Under the pieces are notes generated by a model. The model ran no database searches, had not been told where the DNA came from, and saw only the letters and a list, made by a program, of their open reading frames with translations. A program made the position numbers and the translations under genes. This document shows positions 10,902 to 19,841 of a stretch of DNA of 64,000 bases, one piece after another. The stretch is from CAYWPG01 sp964460035 (GTDB lineage Bacteria > Pseudomonadota > Gammaproteobacteria > Nitrococcales > AK92), in contig CAYWPG010000010.1 in assembly GCA_964460035.1 (NCBI GenBank), positions 33,280 through 97,279 of the forward strand. Reading direction: 5' to 3'. The number at the start of each line of letters is the position of its first letter. The first letter of the stretch is position 1.

Positions 10902-11846
10902 ATGAATCTGGCCGCGGTTCTCGTCGCGGCGGTCGTGGCTGGCCTGATAGCCGCTCGCCAGCGACTGCTCGCACGTTCCATTCCCCAGCGGCATGCCGAG
11001 CCGTTCGACGGTGTCGTCTATCGAGTGGGCAGCGCCCACGTGGCGGAGCGACACTGCGCGTCGGAGCCGGCAGTGAGCGTAGTTTGCATGCACGGCTACC
11101 TGGAGGACATGCGCTACTTCACGCACCTCTACGCCGATCCAGACATTCAACTGATCCTGATCAACAGCGCCGATTACCATTTGCCAGTGCTGGACCCGCA
11201 GCTGCGCGATGCCGAGTGGGCGCAGACGCCGCAAGAGGAAGAGGGCAGCGTGGAGTACGACGCCGAGGTGCTGGTACAGGCGCTGGCGGCGCTGCCCAGG
11301 GGCCGGACGGTGAGGGTGCACGGCCACTCGCGGGGGGGAGCGGTGGTGTTGGAGGCGGCGGCGCGCCGGCCGGATCTGTTCGAGCAAGTCGAGGTGGTGC
11401 TGGAAGCGCCGGTGCTGCCGCAGGCCAAGACGAAGGCGCCGGTAACGGCATTCGGGTTGTGGCTGGTGCCGCTGCTGCTGCCGCTGTGGCAGCGCCAACC
11501 CATTTCGAAGCGGAATCGGCGCATCTGGGGGCGGCTGGACGACCCGCGCAAGCGCGAGATCATTGCCGGCTTGCCGTTCGCGCCGCGGCGCACGCGCACC
11601 CTGGTTGCTAACCTGCGGCTGCTGGCGCGCTGGATGCAGGAGCGGGACCACGCGCTTTACCGCAACGTGCGCGGAATCGTGTTGATTCCCGAACAGGACA
11701 AGGTGCTGGACCACGAGTCCATGCTGGACAGCGCCCGCCGCGGCGGCGATCGTCTGCAGGTGGTGATGGTTCCCGACTGCAGCCACTTCGTGAGTTTCGA
11801 TCAGCCGGCCATAGTGCCGGCACTGGCCCGGCAGCATACCGGCTGA
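10902..11846 (+). CDS. Membrane-anchored alpha/beta hydrolase
   Basis: 314 residues. An N-terminal hydrophobic helix (about 2-18) suggests a signal anchor. The alpha/beta-hydrolase elements are an MHGY oxyanion motif (63-66), the nucleophile elbow GHSRG with Ser143, an acidic region PEQDKVLD and the catalytic His in PDCSHFVSFDQP. It may be an esterase or lipase-like enzyme; the substrate is not recognisable. It lies directly after the ABC exporter, which suggests a joint role in handling a lipid or hydrophobic compound. That is inference from position only. A ribosome binding site AGGAG precedes the ATG. Confidence 0.75.
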   Translation: MNLAAVLVAAVVAGLIAARQRLLARSIPQRHAEPFDGVVYRVGSAHVAERHCASEPAVSVVCMHGYLEDMRYFTHLYADPDIQLILINSADYHLPVLDPQLRDAEWAQTPQEEEGSVEYDAEVLVQALAALPRGRTVRVHGHSRGGAVVLEAAARRPDLFEQVEVVLEAPVLPQAKTKAPVTAFGLWLVPLLLPLWQRQPISKRNRRIWGRLDDPRKREIIAGLPFAPRRTRTLVANLRLLARWMQERDHALYRNVRGIVLIPEQDKVLDHESMLDSARRGGDRLQVVMVPDCSHFVSFDQPAIVPALARQHTG

Positions 11847-11876
11847 TCGCAACCGAGGACGCGCTCGCTATATGCG

Positions 11877-13583
11877 CTACTTCGGACTGAGGCCGAATAC
11901 TTGGGGCGCGATCCCTCCGGTCAGCGTGCCCCATCGGCGACCGCCGATGAAGATGGGAGCGTAGGTGGCGAACAGGATAAAGCCGTTGGGCAGCACGAAC
12001 GATCCCATGCCGACGTACTCGGCGCGGCGCAGGTTGTTGAGCTGGACATCGTCGCTGACCGTGAAGGTGAGCGCCTGGCTGTTGACCGCGTCCTTGCGCG
12101 GATCGCCAGTGGGAGGCTGCGAGGCCGAGCTGGGCAGAAGCGGCGTATAGCCGTTGTCGGTCGTCAGGCCGTAGTAAAGCGTGTACTGGCTATCCTCGGC
12201 GCTAAACTGGTCGATCAGCGCCTGGCAAGCGTCCCGCAACGGTTGTATGTAGTTGGTCTCGAAATGGTATTTGCTGACGGGGTGGGGACGGTAGTTCTCA
12301 TCGAACAGGTCCACGCCCTCGGCGGCCAGTTTCTCCATGACGGCCTGAATCGTATCGCGCCGCTTGATCAGCAGATCCATGATCGGTTCCAGTTTCCCGC
12401 GGCCGATCCGGAAACGGCTGAGCTCCTGTAGCGAGAGGTTGGTGGTATCGCGCAGCGTGTCGGCATGCTTGAACGAGAGTTGCATCTGCTGCCCGATCCG
12501 TGCGGCCAGATCGCGGATTTCCGTGCTGCGCCGATGGCTCTCTTCGTTAGTGACCGAAAGCTCCTCGATGGCGGAGCCGACTTGCAGCAGCGCATCGTGG
12601 TTCTGCTGGAAGTCGCTCACCATGCGCTCGAACTGTCCCGCGGCTTCACTGATGGCGGAACGTGCGGCATCCGCCTGCTCGATAACGGCGCCGGTAGTGT
12701 TGGCGGTGCGACCGACCGCGGTGCTCATGGCCTCCACCAGCTCGTTAATCTGCTCGGCTGCCGTACGCACCTTGCCCGCTAAACCGCGCACCTCCTCGGC
12801 AACGACCGCGAAGCCGCGACCGTGCTCGCCAGCGCGGGAGGCTTCGATGGCAGCATTCAGTGCCAGCATATTGGTCTGGGTGGCGAAGCCCTCGACGGTT
12901 GCCAGTATCCCGCGAATATCCTCAGAGGTAGTAACGAGTTGCTCCACCGTGCCGCCGAACTCTCTTAGCGAATCGGTCACTTCGGCGATCTGGTCGACTA
13001 CCTTACGCAGTTGCACCAGCGAGCTGCGGGCAGACTCCAGATTGCTGGAGTTGGTCATTGTCAGCTCGTTCGCGCGTTCGGAAACCTCCCCCAAGGCGTG
13101 CGCGGTCTGTTCGCTGGAGCGGAAAACCAGTTCCGAGTACTCGTCCTGCTTGCTTGCGTCCTTGTTGGCGTTTTCCGATAGATAGCGGCCTTGTCCGGCA
13201 GCGAGGCCGATAGCCAGATTCCGCTGCTGAAGCTCCTCGAAGGTGCTGCGCAAGCGTTCCATGAACGCGTTGAAGAGCTGCGCGAATTCGCGCTGCCGCC
13301 GGCCCTTGGGCTCGCTGATCTGTTGCGACAGATCCAGTTGTTGCGCCTGCGTGCTTCGCAGTATTCGGACGACCTCGTCTAGCATGGTGCTGCCGGTCCC
13401 GTCCTGGCGAGTGGCCATGAAGATCGCAACTGCGGAGGCGGCAAGCAGGCCGAGGACCACCCACAAACTCCAGCCGCTTAGGTGAACGGCGGTAAGCACG
13501 GCAGTGGCCAGCAAACAAGCTAATCCGCCGAGACCGGCGATAGAGAGCGCGGGCGGGTCGCCCGATGGCATCTTGAACAGCAT
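11877..13583 (-). CDS. Methyl-accepting chemotaxis protein with C-terminal extra domain
   Basis: 568 residues from the ATG at 13583, which has AGGAGGAG upstream; an earlier in-frame ATG at 13631 lacks one. Two membrane helices sit close together at the N-terminus (about 13-55) with hardly any periplasmic loop. A long coiled coil and the conserved signalling hairpin (GRGFAVVAEEVRGLAGKV, near 265) follow. About 150 residues remain after the signalling domain (FDENYRPHPVSKYHFETNY to the end), which contain a compact region resembling a small sensory fold. The ligand-binding region is therefore probably cytoplasmic and C-terminal, unlike textbook Tar/Tsr. No che genes lie nearby. Confidence 0.85.
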   Translation of the reverse strand: MLFKMPSGDPPALSIAGLGGLACLLATAVLTAVHLSGWSLWVVLGLLAASAVAIFMATRQDGTGSTMLDEVVRILRSTQAQQLDLSQQISEPKGRRQREFAQLFNAFMERLRSTFEELQQRNLAIGLAAGQGRYLSENANKDASKQDEYSELVFRSSEQTAHALGEVSERANELTMTNSSNLESARSSLVQLRKVVDQIAEVTDSLREFGGTVEQLVTTSEDIRGILATVEGFATQTNMLALNAAIEASRAGEHGRGFAVVAEEVRGLAGKVRTAAEQINELVEAMSTAVGRTANTTGAVIEQADAARSAISEAAGQFERMVSDFQQNHDALLQVGSAIEELSVTNEESHRRSTEIRDLAARIGQQMQLSFKHADTLRDTTNLSLQELSRFRIGRGKLEPIMDLLIKRRDTIQAVMEKLAAEGVDLFDENYRPHPVSKYHFETNYIQPLRDACQALIDQFSAEDSQYTLYYGLTTDNGYTPLLPSSASQPPTGDPRKDAVNSQALTFTVSDDVQLNNLRRAEYVGMGSFVLPNGFILFATYAPIFIGGRRWGTLTGGIAPQVFGLSPK

Positions 13584-13901
13584 CGCATCTCCTCCTGTGG
13601 CATCTGCCGACACGGCCGTATAACAAGGCATCTGACGTGCCTATGCTTGAAGAGCACGGCGTGCGACTCTGGGCGCAGTACGCAGCGTGCCCATGAAGAT
13701 GTGACATTAGTTCATCTTCTTCCCTAAGAATAACGGCAAATAATGTGAAAGCGGTAGCGGAAAAGACGATGAGGTTGTGGTAACGCTGAGCTTGTGTGCA
13801 GCGTCTGCGCAAGGAGCGGTCGCTACCTTGGCGGCGCAGCGCCCGCCAGCGGCCGGAATCTGCGAGCCGCGTCTGCGCTGGGCAGTTGAAGGCTGAGTGG
13901 G
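13584..13901. other. Gene-free stretch, likely chemoreceptor promoter region
   Basis: This 318-bp stretch lies between the chemoreceptor start and the end of the methyltransferase gene. An AT-rich patch at 13700-13760 is the likely promoter. A leftward GCCGTTAT resembles a sigma-28 minus-10 box, but no TAAA minus-35 is at the right distance. Nothing else stands out. Confidence 0.35.
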
Positions 13902-14597
13902 CTAATCCCGCGCGCTTCTGCCCAGATACACGTTCACGGTGCGGAACTCGTCGAACTCGTCCAGATTCGGCCAGGTCGAGCTGGATGTGCAGAAGAGGCG
14001 GCGGTAACCGGGGTATCGGAAGTTCTTGACCCTGGAGTCGGCTATCAGCACACGCTGCGCCCGTTGGCGCAGGCGTGGCAGCCAGGCGAGATTGGCGCGG
14101 TCGTACAGGACGTCGGCGGCGATAATGAGATCCGCCGATGGCGGCAATGCATCGAAGTCCGCTGCCAGCTCGATCTGCACCCCGTTGAGCTGCGCGTTGC
14201 AGCGGGCAGCCAAGAGCGCATCGGGATCGATGTCGCAGGCGATGACGCGGCGGGCACCCGCCTTGGCGGCTGCTACCGCCGCGACGCCCGAGCCGGTGCC
14301 GAAGTCGATCACGTACCGGTCTTTTACCAGTGAGGGATTGTCGAGCAGATAACGCGCGAGCGCCTGTCCGCTCGCCCAGCAGAACGCCCAGTAGGCAGGA
14401 TATTCCAGCACTGCCTGGGTCTCTTCGGGGGTAAGCAGATCGCTGCGGAAGTCGGCATTGATCAGATACAGTGCAAGTTCTGGAACGTCCGGCAGCGCCG
14501 CGGCTTCCACGCGTGCTGCGGGCAGAATCCGCCCCAGGCGGGCAGTCAGCTCGGGGTGGACTAGCGGGAGGCGGGCGGCGTCGTAGACTTGATTCAT
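13902..14597 (-). CDS. Class I SAM-dependent methyltransferase (ETF-beta lysine methyltransferase-like)
   Basis: 231 residues from the ATG at 14597 (NQVYDAARLP); a frame extension to 14711 is unlikely to be translated. SAM motif I (VIDFGTGSGVAAVAAA), the acidic motif CDIDPDAL and the post-I motif ADVLYDRANL are clear. The order and the WAFCWASGQALARYL segment just before motif I recall the METTL20/ETFKMT group, which methylates lysines on electron-transfer flavoprotein beta. That is a tentative family reading. Two ETF-dependent acyl-CoA dehydrogenases are encoded in this window, which would fit, but no etf genes are present. Confidence 0.7.
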   Translation of the reverse strand: MNQVYDAARLPLVHPELTARLGRILPAARVEAAALPDVPELALYLINADFRSDLLTPEETQAVLEYPAYWAFCWASGQALARYLLDNPSLVKDRYVIDFGTGSGVAAVAAAKAGARRVIACDIDPDALLAARCNAQLNGVQIELAADFDALPPSADLIIAADVLYDRANLAWLPRLRQRAQRVLIADSRVKNFRYPGYRRLFCTSSSTWPNLDEFDEFRTVNVYLGRSARD

Positions 14598-14728
14598 GCC
14601 GCAAATGATACCGCCTTCAGTTGCTGCGGTAACCAGTGGCGGTACGGCGAACCGGTCGTCGCGACGGTACATGATAGCGTAGGCGAGCGGCGCCGGAGTC
14701 TTGCCGCGCACTCGCCATTGGCAAGGGC

Positions 14729-15166
14729 ATGAGAGCTGTGATTGAAGTCGTTGTCGTTCTCGAATTTCACGTCGATCCGTCAGTCCCGTATAGCAAGAAC
14801 TGGAAGCGGCTTGACGGCAGCACGCTGGAACGGCACCTCTCCGTGCCCGAGGTGATGCTGGCGGCCGGCAATTATCTGGAATTGCCGCTGGATGGGGTGA
14901 CCCGCGACATCAAGATCGACTATTTATGCTGGCGTGTGCCCAACGGGCTACTCGCCGTTCATACCGTGCCCGGCGAAGACTTGGCCGAGGAGTTGCGAGC
15001 ACTGGGATTGCGGGCGTGGCGGCCGTGGATAGGGCGGCGTGCCGCTGAAGAGTTCTTGCAGCGTTGCGCTACAGAGGGTTGGAGCGTTCATCGCGAGTCG
15101 GCGTCATCGCACCAGCCGCCCGCGAATCGAGAAGCGAGCCGTGCCCGGCGTGAGCCAACTTTATGA
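14729..15166 (+). CDS. Hypothetical protein
   Basis: 145 residues, no recognised domain. The body (VPNGLLAVHTVPGEDLAEEL, then LRAWRPWIGRRAAEEFL) has protein-like composition with amphipathic helices. The last 25 residues are polar and probably disordered. A weak binding site (AAGGGC) precedes the ATG. It is divergent from the methyltransferase gene, with about 130 bp between. No signal peptide or membrane segment. I do not assign a function. Confidence 0.5.
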   Translation: MRAVIEVVVVLEFHVDPSVPYSKNWKRLDGSTLERHLSVPEVMLAAGNYLELPLDGVTRDIKIDYLCWRVPNGLLAVHTVPGEDLAEELRALGLRAWRPWIGRRAAEEFLQRCATEGWSVHRESASSHQPPANREASRARREPTL

Positions 15167-15229
15167 GGGCGCGCTTGCGTAGCGCGCGCTCCGAGCGGCG
15201 CTTCCTTGCGCCGCCCGGAATTGCACGAC

Positions 15230-16594
15230 TTAAGTGCCGCAGCCGATGCGGGCAGTACTGATTACGAAGTTATCCAGGTAACGTTCCTGCTCGACCGGGG
15301 TACCGGCGTTCCAGTAGTTCTCCAGGAACACGGCGTTGATGCCGTACGCGTTGTAGCTGCCGACCCAGTTCAGGTCGGTGCGGCGCACGTCGAGCTTGTC
15401 GTTGACCCACAGCTCGAAGATGCCGTTGGCTTGGCCGGCGTCGTTCAAGCGCACGCGCGCCTCCACGCACTGCCACTGACCGCGGCGGGCGGGCTCGAAC
15501 AGCGGCGTGCTGCCGCGCCGCGCGCCCAGCCAGCGCAGGTTGTTGAAGTCGTTGTAGCGCGTGGTGACCAGGCGGCCCGAAGCATCGACGCCGGTGGCCG
15601 GGTCGATCATCAGATAGTTCTGGTTCGGCCCGGGATCGGTTCCGCTCCAGACGTGGGCGATCATCGCCTGCGACCAGTTCGAGCCGGAGAACACCATGGC
15701 ACGGCTCAGCTTGTCGGCGCCGCCGCCTTGCCAGTTCTCGGGCAGTTTGACGAAGACTCGCCAGTATACGTCGCGGTAGTTGCGGGTGCCGCCGTCTACC
15801 GGACGGAAACTGGCCGAGGGCGTGCGGCCGAAGGCGACCTTGAAGTTACCGGCTTCCCGGCTGCCGATCAGATAACGCCCCACGGCGGCACGCGAGCCGT
15901 TACGGCCTACGCCGTTACGCAGCGCCATGGTGGACTCGAAGTAGGCGGAACGGCGGTCCTGCTCGAAGTCGTCGCACCAGATCCATTCCGGTTTGGGCGA
16001 GGCGCACTCATTGACCGGTACTCCGGTGACAGGGGGCGGCGGAGGCGGGGTGTCGTTTCCACCACCACCACTACTCACGGGAGTGGTCACACTATTGCAG
16101 GCCTGCGGCCCTTCTTCGCCTGCTGCATTGACGCCCGTGACACAGATCCAGTACGAGCCGTTGAGCGGGACATCCGTCAGCACAACCTCATTGCGTTCGG
16201 TCGACGCATCGATGGACCAGCGGCTGCCCTCGTTCACGCCTCCGCGATAGCGATAGCTCGCTGCCGCTCCGTTGTCGGGGGCTTCCCAGGCCACCTTGAT
16301 GTCGGCGCCGGTGTCTTTGGTTCTGATCAGCTCGAACTGGGGCTGACCGGGACGGGTGGGCGTGGCGGACCTTCCCGGCTGCTGGTCGTCGCCTCCCGGC
16401 TGTTGATCATCTCCTCCTGGTTGCTGGTCATTCCCTCCCGGCTGTTCCCCATCGTCGCCGGGTGATTGAGAGGGAGGAGGAGTGAAGATGGGCGGGATAC
16501 CGCCGCTATCGCCTTCGCCGCCACAGGCGGTTACCAGCAGAAGTAAGATGGCCACGGCTGCCGCACGCCATCGCCAGAGTATCGTCGTATGCAT
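15230..16594 (-). CDS. Surface lipoprotein with FnIII and ConA-like jelly-roll domain
   Basis: 454 residues. A type II signal peptide ends in the lipobox LVTAC (Cys at about 24). A low-complexity Pro/Gly/Asp/Gln linker follows, with QQPGGDD-type 7-residue repeats (about 46-75). Next come one fibronectin type III domain (about 78-175, starting RPGQPQFELI), a proline-rich hinge, and a C-terminal domain of about 250 residues. That domain is bounded by cysteines (NECASPKPEWIWCDDFEQ to ARIGC) and looks like a concanavalin-type carbohydrate-binding or lyase-like jelly roll. It is probably displayed at the outer membrane and binds or cleaves a polysaccharide. Its 3' end is almost identical in DNA to that of the gene at 29189-30961. 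Confidence 0.8.
   Translation of the reverse strand: MHTTILWRWRAAAVAILLLLVTACGGEGDSGGIPPIFTPPPSQSPGDDGEQPGGNDQQPGGDDQQPGGDDQQPGRSATPTRPGQPQFELIRTKDTGADIKVAWEAPDNGAAASYRYRGGVNEGSRWSIDASTERNEVVLTDVPLNGSYWICVTGVNAAGEEGPQACNSVTTPVSSGGGGNDTPPPPPPVTGVPVNECASPKPEWIWCDDFEQDRRSAYFESTMALRNGVGRNGSRAAVGRYLIGSREAGNFKVAFGRTPSASFRPVDGGTRNYRDVYWRVFVKLPENWQGGGADKLSRAMVFSGSNWSQAMIAHVWSGTDPGPNQNYLMIDPATGVDASGRLVTTRYNDFNNLRWLGARRGSTPLFEPARRGQWQCVEARVRLNDAGQANGIFELWVNDKLDVRRTDLNWVGSYNAYGINAVFLENYWNAGTPVEQERYLDNFVISTARIGCGT
15298..15639 (-). repeat. Inverted repeat copy 1 (342 bp, identical to copy at 30558-30899)
   Basis: By direct comparison this stretch is the exact reverse complement of 30558-30899. Paired mismatches mark both edges (15296-15297 and 15640-15641). 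The next 60 bp downstream carry only a few differences, while the coding sequence upstream diverges sharply. It encodes the central part of the jelly-roll domain. Confidence 0.9.
16370..16459 (-). repeat. 21-bp tandem repeat encoding a Gly/Asp/Gln/Pro linker
   Basis: Within the lipoprotein gene, consecutive near-copies encode GNDQQPG, GDDQQPG, GDDQQPG and related units between the lipobox and the FnIII domain. Such repeats can change copy number without breaking the frame. Confidence 0.7.
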
Positions 16595-16921
16595 GGTTAT
16601 TGCCTTTAGCTAACTTTGTCGTTCGCAGTGCTGCGGGCCGTGGGAGGCGACGGAGCCGGGCTTAGCGAGCCGTGCCCTATGGCAGGGCGGGATCGCGCGC
16701 CCATAGCGGCACACGAGCCTGTGGGAGAAGAGGCGCGAGCCGCCGTCCCCCTCGGAAACACGCAGCGTTGAGTTAGCCAGTCTGGCCGGCGGCGCTTGTT
16801 TCTGGAGTGATACTCTTCACGGGGAGTGGGGAAACAGTGCACAAGTTCGCCACCCAGCAGCCAGCTGTCGCAGGGTGGCGACAGTATTTAAATCAATAGC
16901 TTATAGAGTTGTTTTTAAGTG
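16595..16921. other. Gene-free stretch
   Basis: This 327-bp stretch lies upstream of the lipoprotein gene and downstream of the enoyl-CoA hydratase gene, both leftward. An open frame at 16606-16842 has arginine/proline-rich shadow-like composition and no binding site, so I do not call it. The AT-rich end at 16885-16920 may belong to the hydratase transcript end. Confidence 0.35.
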
Positions 16922-17782
16922 TTATTCGAACTCGCGCGGCTCCCACCAGGGGTAGAAGTCGGGCAGATCCTTGCTCGGACGCATGGAGAAACGGGCCTGC
17001 CGCTTTTCCAGGAACGCCGTAACGCCTTCCTGCACGTCGGCGGACTTGCCCATGTACGCGATGGCTCGCGAATCGATCTTATGTGCTTCCATCGGATGAT
17101 CGGCGCCCAGCATGCGCCACATCATCTGGCGATTCAGCGTGGCGGCGACGGCGGAGGTGTTGTCGGCGATCTCGCGTGCTAGAGCGTACGTTGCGGGCAG
17201 CAGCTCTTCCGGCGCGTGCAGGCTGCGCACCAAACCCCCGCGCAGCGCTTCCTCGGCATCGAAAACGCGCCCGCTGTATACCCACTCCGCGGCTTGCTGC
17301 ATTCCGACCAGACGCGGCAGGAACCAGCTCGAGCAGGCTTCCATGGTGATGCCACGGCGCGCGAACACGAAGCCGAACCGGGCATTGGTGGATGCAAGGC
17401 GGATGTCCATGGGCAAGGTCATGGTCACGCCCACACCCACTGCAGCACCGTTGATCGCCGCGATCAGCGGTTTCTTGCAGTCGTACAAGCGCAGCGAGAC
17501 AGTGCCGCCGCCATCGCGCAGCCCGGTGCCCAGGTCCGCGTCGTCGCGCTTGTCGCGATTGAAGGTATCGCCGCCTTTTTCCAGGTCCGCTCCGGCGCAG
17601 AACGCTTTACCTGCCCCAGTGACCACGATGACCCGCACGTCGTCATCGTCGTCCGCTCGGTCGATCGCTTCGATCAGCTCGCGTCGCATCTGGGCGTTGA
17701 ACGCGTTCATGCGCTCCGGGCGCTGCAGAGTCAGTGTGAGAATGCCGTCGGCGACACGGTAATCCAGAGTCTCAAAGCTCAT
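16922..17782 (-). CDS. Enoyl-CoA hydratase/isomerase (crotonase family)
   Basis: 286 residues, crotonase fold. The two oxyanion-hole segments are AFCAGADLEKG (about 60-70) and INGAAVGVGVTM (about 110-121). An acidic residue in RRGITMEACSSWFLPRLVG is in the position of a catalytic glutamate. It should hydrate or isomerise enoyl-CoA made by acyl-CoA dehydrogenases. The C-terminal WWEPREFE tail is longer than in minimal crotonases. It is divergent from the AlkK-like acyl-CoA ligase gene, with 225 bp of shared regulatory DNA, so both probably serve the same fatty-acid or isoprenoid degradation route. Confidence 0.85.
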   Translation of the reverse strand: MSFETLDYRVADGILTLTLQRPERMNAFNAQMRRELIEAIDRADDDDDVRVIVVTGAGKAFCAGADLEKGGDTFNRDKRDDADLGTGLRDGGGTVSLRLYDCKKPLIAAINGAAVGVGVTMTLPMDIRLASTNARFGFVFARRGITMEACSSWFLPRLVGMQQAAEWVYSGRVFDAEEALRGGLVRSLHAPEELLPATYALAREIADNTSAVAATLNRQMMWRMLGADHPMEAHKIDSRAIAYMGKSADVQEGVTAFLEKRQARFSMRPSKDLPDFYPWWEPREFE

Positions 17783-18007
17783 GATTTCTCCTTAGCCGTT
17801 GGCGCGGAGCCTAGGCTCCGGCCCATGGTTCTGGTTAGGGAAGAGTGGCCAAGTATACCCACGTACCAAGGCCTCTGAGGAAACACGGGCATACCTGGGT
17901 GGTACGCTTCCGGCCGACGGGTATATAGTCGAAGACGATGCAGGCGCCGCATGCCCATAGAATCGTGCGACCCGGCATTCGTACGCACAATAATTCAGGA
18001 GGAGAGT
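17783..18007. promoter_or_regulatory. Divergent regulatory region between hydratase and acyl-CoA ligase genes
   Basis: This 225-bp shared region holds the promoters for both genes. Arms CACGTACC (about 17860) and GGTACGC (about 17900) form an interrupted inverted repeat that could be a regulator site. A TATATA element near 17922 may be the minus-10 of the rightward ligase gene. All by eye. Confidence 0.4.
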
Positions 18008-19645
18008 ATGCGCGGATTGATGATGGACCGGCCGCTGCTCATTTCGCAGATCATTGAGTACGCAGCCGCCAGCTTCCCCGAGCAGGAGGTGGTTTCACGC
18101 ACTCCCGAGGGCGTGCTACACCGCTACACCTATCGACAAGCCGCCGATCGTAGCCGTCAGCTCGCTAATGCGCTGCGCAAATTGGGCGTGGTGGAGGGAG
18201 ATCGAATTGCTACGGTCGCTTGGAACACCTACCGCCACTTCGAGATCTACTACGCGGTGTCCGGCATTGGCGCGATCTGCCATACCATCAATCCGCGCCT
18301 GCCCGTGGATCAGTTCGAGTACATCGTCAACCACGCAAAAGACAAGTACATCTTTCTGGACCTGACTTTCGTGCCGCTGCTGGAGAAGCTGCACAGCCAG
18401 TTCCAAGGCGTGGCCGGCTACGTCATCATGACCGACGCCGAACATATGCCGCAGACCACTCTGCCGAACGTGTACTGTTACGAAGAGCTGATCAAGGATC
18501 AGCCGACCACGTTCGAATGGCCGGAGTTCGACGAATATCTGGCGTCCTCGCTGTGCTACACCTCGGGGACCACGGGCGTGCCCAAGGGCGTTCTGTACTC
18601 CCACCGCTCCACCTTGCTGCACGCGTTTTCCGTGCTGGCGTTGCCCGGTTTGGGCTTGAACGAGGACAGCGCAATGCTTCCCGTGGTGCCCATGTTCCAC
18701 GTCAATGCCTGGGGCGTACCGTATTTCGGCCCCATGATCGGCGCGAAGATCGTCTTCCCCGGACCTAATCTAGACGGCGCAAGCCTGGCCGAGTTGATGA
18801 ACGGCGAGGGCGTGACGGACGCCTGGGGTGTGCCCACCGTCTGGCTTGGCTTGCTTACGCACATGCGCAATACCAACAGCCGTTTCACCTCGCTCAAGCA
18901 AGTGTTGATCGGCGGTTCCGCGGCGCCGCGGGCCATGATGGCCGAGTTCAAGGAAAAGTACGGCGTGGAAGCGCTGCAGGGCTGGGGAATGACCGAGATG
19001 AGCCCGGTGGGCACCGTCTCGTTGATTCGGCCGCGGGATCGCCATCTGTCCGAAGAGGCCAAGCTGGACCGCAAGACCAAGCAGGGACGGGCGCTGTTCG
19101 GCGTCGAGATGAAGATCGTGGATCCCCAAGGCAACCGGCTCCCGCATGACGGCAAGGCGTTCGGCGAGTTGCTGGTGCGCGGCCCGGCGATCACCAGCGG
19201 CTACTACGAGAACGCCGAAGCCAACGCCAGCGCGTTCGACGCTGAAGGCTGGTTCCGCACCGGGGACGTGGCCACTATCGATCCCGAGGGTTACATGGAG
19301 ATCGTCGACCGCGCCAAGGACGTGATCAAGTCCGGTGGCGAATGGATCAGCTCCATCGATCTGGAGAACGAAGCGGTCGGCCACCCTGAAATTGCCGAGG
19401 CCGCCGTGATCGGCGTCCGCCATCCGAAGTGGGACGAGCGACCGCTGCTGGTGGTGGTGCGCCAGCCCGGCAGCAAGCTGGATAAGGCCGGCGTGCTGGA
19501 GTACCTGCGTCCGCGCGTGGCGAAGTGGTGGCTGCCCGATGATGTCGTGTTCGTCGACGAGCTGCCGCACAGCGCGACGGGCAAGCTGCAAAAGGCGAAG
19601 TTGCGCGAACAGTTCAAGGACTATATCTTGCCAGACGCCCAGTAA
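18008..19645 (+). CDS. Medium/long-chain acyl-CoA ligase (AlkK-like)
   Basis: 545 residues from the ATG at 18008, with AGGAGGAG just upstream; an upstream frame to 17951 lacks a site. An ANL-superfamily adenylate-forming enzyme with P-loop YTSGTTGVPKG (about 181-191), GWGMTEMSP (A5), the GWFRTGDVATID hinge and terminal SATGKLQKAKLRE with the catalytic lysine. The N-terminus (GLMMDRPLLISQIIEYAA) resembles AlkK from alkane and fatty-acid users. It activates fatty acids to acyl-CoA for beta-oxidation. Terminator-like hairpins follow at 19699. Confidence 0.87.
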   Translation: MRGLMMDRPLLISQIIEYAAASFPEQEVVSRTPEGVLHRYTYRQAADRSRQLANALRKLGVVEGDRIATVAWNTYRHFEIYYAVSGIGAICHTINPRLPVDQFEYIVNHAKDKYIFLDLTFVPLLEKLHSQFQGVAGYVIMTDAEHMPQTTLPNVYCYEELIKDQPTTFEWPEFDEYLASSLCYTSGTTGVPKGVLYSHRSTLLHAFSVLALPGLGLNEDSAMLPVVPMFHVNAWGVPYFGPMIGAKIVFPGPNLDGASLAELMNGEGVTDAWGVPTVWLGLLTHMRNTNSRFTSLKQVLIGGSAAPRAMMAEFKEKYGVEALQGWGMTEMSPVGTVSLIRPRDRHLSEEAKLDRKTKQGRALFGVEMKIVDPQGNRLPHDGKAFGELLVRGPAITSGYYENAEANASAFDAEGWFRTGDVATIDPEGYMEIVDRAKDVIKSGGEWISSIDLENEAVGHPEIAEAAVIGVRHPKWDERPLLVVVRQPGSKLDKAGVLEYLRPRVAKWWLPDDVVFVDELPHSATGKLQKAKLREQFKDYILPDAQ

Positions 19646-19698
19646 GCGCGCCCTGACAAGGAACTGCCCCCCGTTCGCCTTGAACTTCTTTCGGGGCG

Positions 19699-19727
19699 GC
19701 GCCCCGTGGCTTATGCCCGCGGGGCGC
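19699..19727 (+). terminator. Terminator-like hairpin after the acyl-CoA ligase gene
   Basis: An 8-bp stem GCGCCCCG/CGGGGCGC with a 13-nt loop, followed by TTCGCTTTG. It lies 53 bp past the stop codon. Confidence 0.6.
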
Positions 19728-19841
19728 TTCGCTTTGTAACCGCGTTGGCGCAACATGTGCGGTGCTCATCGCGCCGTCGTCCAGCCGGTGCCGGACGACG
19801 GCTTCACGTCGCTAGTGTCAGCGGGCTAGAGGAGGAAACAC

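Noticed and set aside
13700..13760. Sigma-28 promoter for the chemoreceptor gene
   Set aside because: A GCCGTTAT box is present but no TAAA element at about 15 bp upstream, so the match is not convincing.
16606..16842. Leftward 78-codon open frame upstream of the lipoprotein gene
   Set aside because: Arg/Pro/Ser-rich composition typical of chance frames in GC-rich DNA, with no binding site and no recognisable motif.
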